DNA of 10,266 nucleotides from Nostoc sp. CHAB 5715. Its GTDB lineage: Bacteria > Cyanobacteriota > Cyanobacteriia > Cyanobacteriales > Nostocaceae. The DNA lies in NCBI RefSeq assembly GCF_020829685.1, contig NZ_JAIVFR010000143.1:1-10266 (forward strand), given 5' to 3'. Shown here piece after piece: positions 5,848-10,266 of this stretch; the first letter of the stretch is position 1; each line of letters opens with the position of its first letter. The notes below the pieces were generated by a model. That model had not been told where the DNA came from, made no database searches, and worked only from the letters and a program-made list of their open reading frames with translations. The position numbers and the translations under genes are program-made.

Positions 5848-6978
5848 TTATTCTCGTGAATCGTTCTGTAAATCTTCTGGTAGACTTTGTTCTTCCGGCA
5901 AACCACGCATTCGATTCATCTGAGTTAAAGCATATCGTGCTGTTGCTTGCACCTCGACATCTGGGTCTTCCAGCGCATGGCGCAACATCTGACTCATTTG
6001 ACCCATCATGTCATAAACGCGCGTCAGGTCACGGATCGCATTTTGCCGCACTTGTGGATTTTCATCTTGCAGCGAAATTGCTAAAGCACGATTCATCGGT
6101 TTGAGTGTGCGGGTACCAATTTCTGCCAAAGCTGCCAAAATTAAACTGGTTTCTTGAGAATCGGCATCAATCATCAGGTCAACCATAGGTTGAATTGCCC
6201 GCGAATCTCCCTGTTGACCCAAATCCCAAATAGCCTTGCGTCGCTTCCTTGGGTCAGAACTGCGTAAGTCTTGAATTAATTCGTCAACAATATTGAGTTT
6301 AGCAAGCCGGGAAGTTTTTTCTGGTAGCAGCAATTGTGTGGGAATTGGTGGCGTAACTGTTTGTGGACTAGTTACAGTCTCTGGTGAGGGTGATATCATG
6401 AGTTTTTTGTTAGCTTCACTCAAACTTTTAGTCTCTGATATTTCGGATTGCACTTGTTTGACCTGACGAAACCACTTCAGCAGGTAAACAAGTGCGCCAA
6501 TACTTCCTAAAACTCCGATGGAAAATATTAACCACCAAACAAAACCTCTCTCGGTTGGTTCGGGTATTGTAGTTGGTTTGGAAGTTGCAACAATTGGAGA
6601 GGTAACAATCTGATTTTTGGCTACGATTGCTGCTTGCAGTCTCCCCCTAGTCTCCAGACCAGCAAGGCCATCTACTTTTAAACCCTTTGCTTTCTGGAAT
6701 TTAACTACAGCCATTTCCGTACTGTCGTTGTACTCTCCATCTACCACGCCACTGTAGTATCCCAACTGCTTTAATTGGGTTTGTAATCTCTGCACATCTG
6801 ATTTTCGACTACCATAAGTCAAAACAGTTGGACTACTAGCAGCGACTGTCGAACTAGCTTGTGCAAGTTCTAAAATTTCAGGTGCTAGGTTAGGTGTTGC
6901 TGTGCTTGCACGATTTGGGTAAAAACCCACGCAAGAAAAACAGGTAAATATCAAAATTGAGGAACGGCATAGCCTCAT
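5848..6978 (-). CDS. peptidoglycan-binding domain, membrane segment and HEAT-repeat protein
   Basis: The 376-residue protein has a modular layout. Residues 1-28 are a hydrophobic signal-like segment. Residues about 55-116 form a peptidoglycan-binding domain 1 (SDVQRLQTQLKQLGYYSG, DGEYNDSTEMAVVKFQ, GLKVDGLAGLET). Residues 146-168 are a membrane helix (WWLIFSIGVLGSIGALVYLL) followed by basic KWFRQVK, which suggests the C-terminus is cytoplasmic. After a Pro/Thr-rich linker, residues 230-355 form HEAT-like repeats (IVDELIQDLRSSDPRKRRKA, AIQPMVDLM, NPQVRQNAIRDL, DPDVEVQATARYAL). It probably links the cell wall to a cytoplasmic partner; no enzyme motif is seen. The layout is inferred from the positive-inside rule. 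No clear ribosome site precedes the ATG. It converges on the DUF2141 gene with a 2-bp gap, so the 3' ends of the transcripts must overlap. Confidence 0.85.
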   Translation of the reverse strand: MRLCRSSILIFTCFSCVGFYPNRASTATPNLAPEILELAQASSTVAASSPTVLTYGSRKSDVQRLQTQLKQLGYYSGVVDGEYNDSTEMAVVKFQKAKGLKVDGLAGLETRGRLQAAIVAKNQIVTSPIVATSKPTTIPEPTERGFVWWLIFSIGVLGSIGALVYLLKWFRQVKQVQSEISETKSLSEANKKLMISPSPETVTSPQTVTPPIPTQLLLPEKTSRLAKLNIVDELIQDLRSSDPRKRRKAIWDLGQQGDSRAIQPMVDLMIDADSQETSLILAALAEIGTRTLKPMNRALAISLQDENPQVRQNAIRDLTRVYDMMGQMSQMLRHALEDPDVEVQATARYALTQMNRMRGLPEEQSLPEDLQNDSRE

Positions 6979-7068
6979 ATTGCAAGTTTCAGCCTGAACG
7001 TGCTTTTTTTTGAAGTCTTCGATACCACAATAGCTTCAAGATTACCAAATGTTAACTGTCATTTTTTT

Positions 7069-7255
7069 ATTGGGGATTGGCGATTGGGTATTAGTTATTC
7101 TCCCTCATCTCCCTCATGAATTACAAATTACGTTAGCGTAGCGTTAGCGAGTCTTCTCCCTTGGCGCTAGCCTCTCTCTTTGGGAGAAGGGGAGACGCTA
7201 AGAGCGAACGAGCGTCATTACGAACTTGTACTGAGCGTAGCCGAAGTATTACGAA
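7069..7255. repeat. mosaic of interspersed repeats
   Basis: The 290-bp spacer between the HEAT gene and the exporter is mostly repeats. Heptamers ATTGGGG, ATTGGCG and ATTGGGT lie at 7069-7089 (STRR1-like, CCCCAAT on the other strand). CTCCCTCAT occurs twice at 7100-7117. A palindromic block follows from about 7131: TAGCGTAGCGTTAGCGAG, then an 8-bp stem CTTCTCCC (7153-7160) with GGGAGAAG (7182-7189), then GAGACGCTAAGAGCGAACG. The tail, ACTTGTACTGAGCGTAGC to about 7247, is a motif I know as widespread in Nostoc-type genomes. No gene is seen. Confidence 0.7.
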
Positions 7256-7268
7256 TTATTTTAATAAG

Positions 7269-8336
7269 TTAGGGTAAAATTTCTCGTTCAGATTCTCTCA
7301 CTTTGAAAGTGATGGGGTTTAACTTTTTAGCAGATGCTTCTAAAACTGGTTGCTGTATATTAGCTGTTTCGCCCACAGTAACTGTGTCATTTTGCGCTGC
7401 TAAAGTATCACGTTGGTTAATGAGATAGATGCTGATTAAAGTTAAGAAAACACCTACCCACTGCAACGGACTGAGGACTTCTGAGAGGAAGAGATTGCCG
7501 AATAGTAGGGCAAAGACGGGTGTAAGGAAGGTCAGGGAACTAAGACTGGTGAGACTGCCACTAGAGGCAAAATAGAAGAATAAACCGTAGGCGATCGCAC
7601 TGCCAAATACGGTAGCATAACCCAAAGCCACTAAATCAGATGCTCCTAGATTCTCCCACTGCTGGGATTCGACAACTGATGAAACTCCCCATAGTGGCAA
7701 TCCACCCAAAATCATGTGCCATCCCGTAGCGGTTACTGGGTCAGAATGTCGGCACACAAACCGAATCAATACTGTTCCCACTGCCATTGATAGGGCTGCT
7801 AACAGCATCAACCATTCCCCACTAGCAAACAAATCTTGCCAGTTACCAATTGTAATATTTGCGCCTGAGTCGAGAAAATGTAAAATCCACTCATCAGGTA
7901 AGCCGATTAAACTAATGCCTGTGACACCCAAGCCTAGCCCCAGCCATCCCCAAAAACCAATGTGTTCCTGGAATAGCCACAACGACAGCAAGGCAACAGC
8001 CAAGGGTTGCGAGTCAATCATCACAGACCCTAACCCTGCACTGGTTCTAACTAATCCCTCTGCTAAAAAACCTTGAAACAGCGTCCCATCTACGAGGGCA
8101 AATAAGGCAATCCACAGCCATGCAGCCCAACCCTTCGGCTGTGGTTTACCCATGAATGCTGCTGCAATCAGAATTAACATCCCTGCTGGTATCAGACGCA
8201 CTCCTGCCATGAATAGCGGTGTGGTGTGGGGTATTACTCCTTTCATGGCTACCATTGCCGTCCCCCATAGGAAAAAGGGGGCAATTAAGAGGAGAGGGGC
8301 GAAGGGAAGTTTAGATGCACTGAGTTTCAGTTGCAT
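7269..8336 (-). CDS. EamA/DMT family transporter
   Basis: This is a 355-residue membrane protein counted from the first ATG at 8336. A TTG at 8369 would add 11 residues but has no better ribosome site. It has about ten hydrophobic helices in two EamA halves, roughly residues 16-146 and 172-306. The first half begins LLLIAPFFLWGTAMVAMKG; the second ends LTFLTPVFALLFGNLFLSE, followed by a final helix. The Pro residues near the ends of helices 4 and 9 (SQPLAVALL, LTPVFALLF) are typical of the drug/metabolite transporter superfamily. The C-terminal tail of about 45 residues is hydrophilic. It probably exports a small metabolite or amino acid across the plasma membrane; the substrate cannot be told. 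It stands alone between repeat-rich spacers. Confidence 0.92.
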   Translation of the reverse strand: MQLKLSASKLPFAPLLLIAPFFLWGTAMVAMKGVIPHTTPLFMAGVRLIPAGMLILIAAAFMGKPQPKGWAAWLWIALFALVDGTLFQGFLAEGLVRTSAGLGSVMIDSQPLAVALLSLWLFQEHIGFWGWLGLGLGVTGISLIGLPDEWILHFLDSGANITIGNWQDLFASGEWLMLLAALSMAVGTVLIRFVCRHSDPVTATGWHMILGGLPLWGVSSVVESQQWENLGASDLVALGYATVFGSAIAYGLFFYFASSGSLTSLSSLTFLTPVFALLFGNLFLSEVLSPLQWVGVFLTLISIYLINQRDTLAAQNDTVTVGETANIQQPVLEASAKKLNPITFKVRESEREILP

Positions 8337-8590
8337 GGGTTTGCTGATGCCTTTGTTTAACAAGCGCAAAAATTGCTTTACCCAATTTTACCGAAATTAT
8401 GTAGTTTTGCGATCGCGTAGCGTCTCAAAGAGAAGGAATTAATGGTGTAGCTAAGGTTACAGGAGGCTGAAGATTGTAATCAGATAGATACATTTAAGAG
8501 GATGTTTGGAAAGTCGCAAAGTATACTATAAACCCCGCTTCCATTCCTCTTTCCCACTTCTGCTTATCCTTAAATCATTCACCTCTGAGT

Positions 8591-9017
8591 TTACCTGGCT
8601 TCATTGCCTGCATCCAATTCACGTCGATATTCTTGTATATATTCCAGCATCTCATCAAATTGTGGATCATCTTTATATTTACCAGCTATTTTCAACCAAG
8701 GATTTTCTACTTTGGGTGCTTCAATTTCTAAAGTCACAATCTTGGCTGTTTCTAACCGAGTTTGTAAACTTTGACTGAGTTTTTCTATTGCTTCCGTTTC
8801 CGTATTGCCTAAACCTTGACAGGGAAGCATCCCACTTTTTTACATGTCATTGCGAGGAACGAAGCAATCGCAAAATTCTTCAGGTCAAAACGAGTCCATG
8901 AGATTGCTTCGTCGTTCCTCCTCTCTACGAGACGCTGCGCGAACGCAATGACAGTTATTCTCTCATTCAAAATAAAAACTGGGATGCACCCCCTTGACAG
9001 TCTGGTAAACTTAACAA
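8591..9017 (-). pseudogene. HicB-like antitoxin-type small gene, split by a MITE
   Basis: The 3' part (8591 to about 8822) encodes CQGLGNTETEAIEKLSQSL, resembling the end of a HicB-type domain (GCxxxGxTxEEA). A helix-rich tail follows (PWLKIAGKYKDDPQFDEML, then YRRELDAG), of a kind seen in cyanobacterial antitoxin-like proteins. An open frame of 79 codons starts at an ATG at 8830, but that ATG lies inside the inserted element. If the element and one 9-bp repeat are removed, the frame joins to positions 9001-9017 and reads LLSLPDCQGLGNTETEA, which restores the typical LPDC of the family. Further upstream is a TAA (9018-9020) and no good N-terminus, so decay went further than the insertion. No partner toxin is seen in the 250 bases downstream. 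The family call is moderate. Confidence 0.55.
8823..8991. mobile_element. 169-bp MITE with terminal inverted repeats and 9-bp target duplication
   Basis: The left end GGAAGCATCCCACTTTTT (8823-8840) is inverted at the right end, 8974-8991, which reads GGGTGCATCCCAGTTTTT on the other strand; 15 of 18 bases match. The 9-base word CCTTGACAG occurs directly on both sides (8814-8822 and 8992-9000), exactly abutting the ends. Inside is a second palindrome, 8845-8953. Its outer arms are TGTCATTGCG and CGCAATGACA, and its inner arms are GAGGAACGAAGCAATC (8854-8869) and GATTGCTTCG-TCG-TTCCTC (8902-8920). The inner palindrome is a widespread bacterial repeat. Its right arm has a further insert, CTCTCTACGAGACGCTGCGC (8921-8940), like another Nostoc repeat. 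There is no transposase, so it would need one in trans; the family is not assigned. Confidence 0.75.
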
Positions 9018-9049
9018 TTAGGTACAGTTTTAGTTGAGGAAGTTGTCAC

Positions 9050-9120
9050 TGATAAATTCATCAGCTTTTTTACCTCCAGCTTTCATATCGATCATAACTC
9101 CCAAAGCTGATGAATTATCA
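9050..9120. repeat. long inverted repeat (18-19 bp arms, 34-base loop)
   Basis: TGATAAATTCATCAGCTTT at 9050-9068 is matched in reverse by AAAGCTGATGAATTATCA at 9103-9120. The arms are perfect over 14 bp and continue after a one-base bulge. The 34-base loop contains ATATCGATCAT. The structure could form a strong hairpin in either transcript. There is no T-run directly after it, so it is not a simple terminator. Confidence 0.75.
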
Positions 9121-9213
9121 CAATAATGGAACACAAGCTCTATGCTGAAGCGTGAGTATTCTCCAGTGGAGAGAACCAAGCAATTGAGCCTGCTTGATTA
9201 AAATTCTATATAA

Positions 9214-9246
9214 TGGATATCTAAGTTTTCCCAGCTCAGATATCCA
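9214..9246. repeat. 9-bp inverted repeat
   Basis: TGGATATCT (9214-9222) and AGATATCCA (9238-9246) form a perfect inverted repeat around a 15-base spacer. Each arm itself contains the palindrome GATATC. Function is not evident; on the minus strand AATTTT follows a few bases later, so weak termination is possible. Confidence 0.6.
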
Positions 9247-9309
9247 ATTGCAACATAACCTAGAGTAAATAGATTATTTTATAAACGTAATTATAATTAG
9301 AATTTTGGT

Positions 9310-9352
9310 TTTTAAACTACTCCTTTAGTTTAGTTTTAAACTACTCCTTTAG
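9310..9352. repeat. direct repeat, 19-bp units at 24-bp period
   Basis: TTTTAAACTACTCCTTTAG occurs at 9310-9328 and again, identically, at 9334-9352. Only five bases separate the copies. It looks like a recent tandem duplication in an AT-rich spacer. Confidence 0.85.
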
Positions 9353-9440
9353 ATAGTTTCTCAATTCATCCTTAAGTTGGATGAAAACTATATGAATTAA
9401 CTGAAATTTGAAAGCAAACGTGTAAAATACAGATGATTTG

Positions 9441-9506
9441 TAGTAGCGCATGTATGTGCGTTTATACATTCAGCAGGTGCGTTACACTGCGTTAACGCAC
9501 ACTACT
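9441..9506. repeat. palindromic interspersed repeat just downstream of ppx
   Basis: GTGCGTTA (9477-9484) and TAACGCAC (9493-9500) form a perfect 8-bp stem with an 8-base loop. A related half-palindrome, GCGCATGTATGTGCG, lies at 9446-9460. Motifs of this kind are scattered through Nostoc-type genomes. The stem begins 9 bases after the ppx stop codon (minus strand) and may protect or end that mRNA; it lacks a T-run. Confidence 0.65.
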
Positions 9507-9508
9507 TT

Positions 9509-10266
9509 CTAAGACAATTTAGCAACGCTAGACTTTTCTAAAGTCGCTACTAATTTCACTCCAAATTCTTCCTCAAATACTCCTTTTTTATAATCTAAGC
9601 TCCAAAGTTCTAAAGCACAATCATCATCAGGTTGAGATGGAAAAATCAGCAGATTCACCTGCCGAAATTGTTCATAATACTCACATTGGACTTGCGCGAT
9701 CGCACCAATTTGTCGTCTATCTAATGCTACTGCCAATCTCAAAATCGCACTCAATTGACTGACCATTTGTCGCTGGTGTTTAATCAGCAAACTCTGGTAA
9801 TTTTCATGTTTTTTCTTGGGGGGCGATTTGCGATGATAACGCGCTAAATTAGCAATGATTTCAATCTCAGTTTCTGTATAACCGAGTAATTCACCATTGC
9901 GAATTAGATAGTAAGAGTGCTTGTGGTGAGACGAATGGCTGACATAATGACCGCAATTGTGTAATATCGCAGCTGCCCACAGCAATTGTCGCTCATCAGA
10001 TCCCCAGTGGTGTAACGTACCTTGAGTTTGGTCAAATAAACTTTGGGCAAATTTTGCCACGCGATCGCTATATTCTAAATTGACGTGGTATTTATTAGCG
10101 AGTTTGAGTACATTGCGTTCCCGAACTGAACTTTGGTAGCGCAGCTTATCTTCAATTAAACCGTGGGTTAGCATCCAGTCTACAATTACGCCTTCCCGCA
10201 GGGAACGCTCACAGACTGTAACCGATTCACTACCCAAAAGCGTCATTGCTTCCTGTAATATTACTG
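9509..10266 (-). CDS. ppx: exopolyphosphatase (Ppx/GppA family), C-terminal part
   Basis: The frame is open to the window edge: upstream of an internal ATG at 10246 it reads VILQEA, joining MTLLGSESVTVCERSLREGV. The gene is therefore cut by the window, not by mutation. The ESVTVCERSLREGVIVDWML segment is the characteristic end of the Ppx/GppA phosphatase core. An HD-type all-helical domain follows (AAAILHNCGHYVSHSSHHKHSYYLI, about residues 91-115 from that ATG). The HD pair is HN here, as the equivalent place is not a strict metal site in Ppx enzymes. Next come LARYHRKSPPKKKH and ILRLAVALDR, and a C-terminal small domain. The enzyme removes terminal phosphates from polyphosphate, or acts on pppGpp, in the cytoplasm. 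About half the protein, including the actin-like ATPase-fold N-terminus, lies outside. Confidence 0.93.
   Translation of the reverse strand, partial: VILQEAMTLLGSESVTVCERSLREGVIVDWMLTHGLIEDKLRYQSSVRERNVLKLANKYHVNLEYSDRVAKFAQSLFDQTQGTLHHWGSDERQLLWAAAILHNCGHYVSHSSHHKHSYYLIRNGELLGYTETEIEIIANLARYHRKSPPKKKHENYQSLLIKHQRQMVSQLSAILRLAVALDRRQIGAIAQVQCEYYEQFRQVNLLIFPSQPDDDCALELWSLDYKKGVFEEEFGVKLVATLEKSSVAKLS

Larger units (their letters stand above)
9021..9508. other. repeat-rich intergenic spacer, no firm gene
   Basis: This spacer of almost 490 bases separates the broken antitoxin-like gene from ppx. It holds a long inverted repeat (9050-9120), a 9-bp inverted repeat (9214-9246), a 24-bp-period direct repeat (9310-9352) and a palindromic repeat next to ppx (9441-9506), each listed separately. 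A stop-free minus-strand frame of 55 codons (9033-9197, stop codon at 9030-9032), reading FSIELVFHYCDNSSALGV and KAGGKKADEFISDNFLN, is noted but not called as a gene. Confidence 0.5.

Noticed and set aside
8490..8520. GAGGATGTTTGGAAAGTC, resembling the terminus of some insertion sequences
   Set aside because: No matching inverted end, target duplication or transposase remnant was found in the window.
8506..8778. Plus-strand 90-codon frame
   Set aside because: It is antisense to the HicB-like coding sequence, has no family features, and the minus-strand reading has recognisable motifs.
8816..9037. Plus-strand 73-codon frame with VIARNEAIAKF
   Set aside because: It is the translation of the palindromic repeat inside the MITE; this phrase is a well-known artefact of that repeat and not a gene.

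Overview
The window looks like chromosome from a filamentous, probably heterocyst-forming, cyanobacterium of the Nostoc/Anabaena type. Evidence: about ten copies of the HIP1 octamer GCGATCGC (roughly one per kb, including an overlapping pair), short heptamer tandem repeats of the STRR kind, several palindromic interspersed repeats, NtcA-type nitrogen promoters, and gene families with a cyanobacterial flavour. This is inference from composition and families; no rRNA or other species marker is present.

Left part (1-2035, all on the minus strand): a frameshifted alpha/beta-hydrolase-like gene, an atypical SDR/NAD-dependent epimerase just upstream of it (22 bp apart, probably co-transcribed), and a thiol glutathione peroxidase whose stop codon abuts an imperfect hairpin of heptamer repeats.

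Centre-left (2036-5073, plus strand): an ammonium-transport locus. A perfect NtcA consensus (TGTA-N8-TACA) lies ahead of the decayed 5' part of one amt gene (at least three frameshifts and a nonsense codon). A second promoter with NtcA-like spacing drives an intact Amt permease, which ends in a strong intrinsic terminator. The locus appears to have held two nitrogen-regulated amt genes, of which one has been lost.

Centre (5090-8336): a 98-bp MITE-like inverted-repeat element with a G-rich tandem repeat inside it; a secreted DUF2141-type protein; a convergent gene (2 bp gap) for an envelope protein with a peptidoglycan-binding domain, one membrane segment and cytoplasmic HEAT-like repeats; a repeat-filled spacer; and an EamA/DMT family exporter.

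Right part (8591-10266, minus strand): a small HicB-like antitoxin-type gene broken by a 169-bp MITE with terminal inverted repeats and a 9-bp target duplication; a 470-bp spacer with several inverted and direct repeats; and the C-terminal part of an exopolyphosphatase (Ppx/GppA) running off the window edge. Apart from the amt locus the genes do not form one pathway. I see no CRISPR array, tRNA, rRNA, prophage or clear defence island. The main interest lies in genome decay and small mobile elements, not in a novel multi-gene system.
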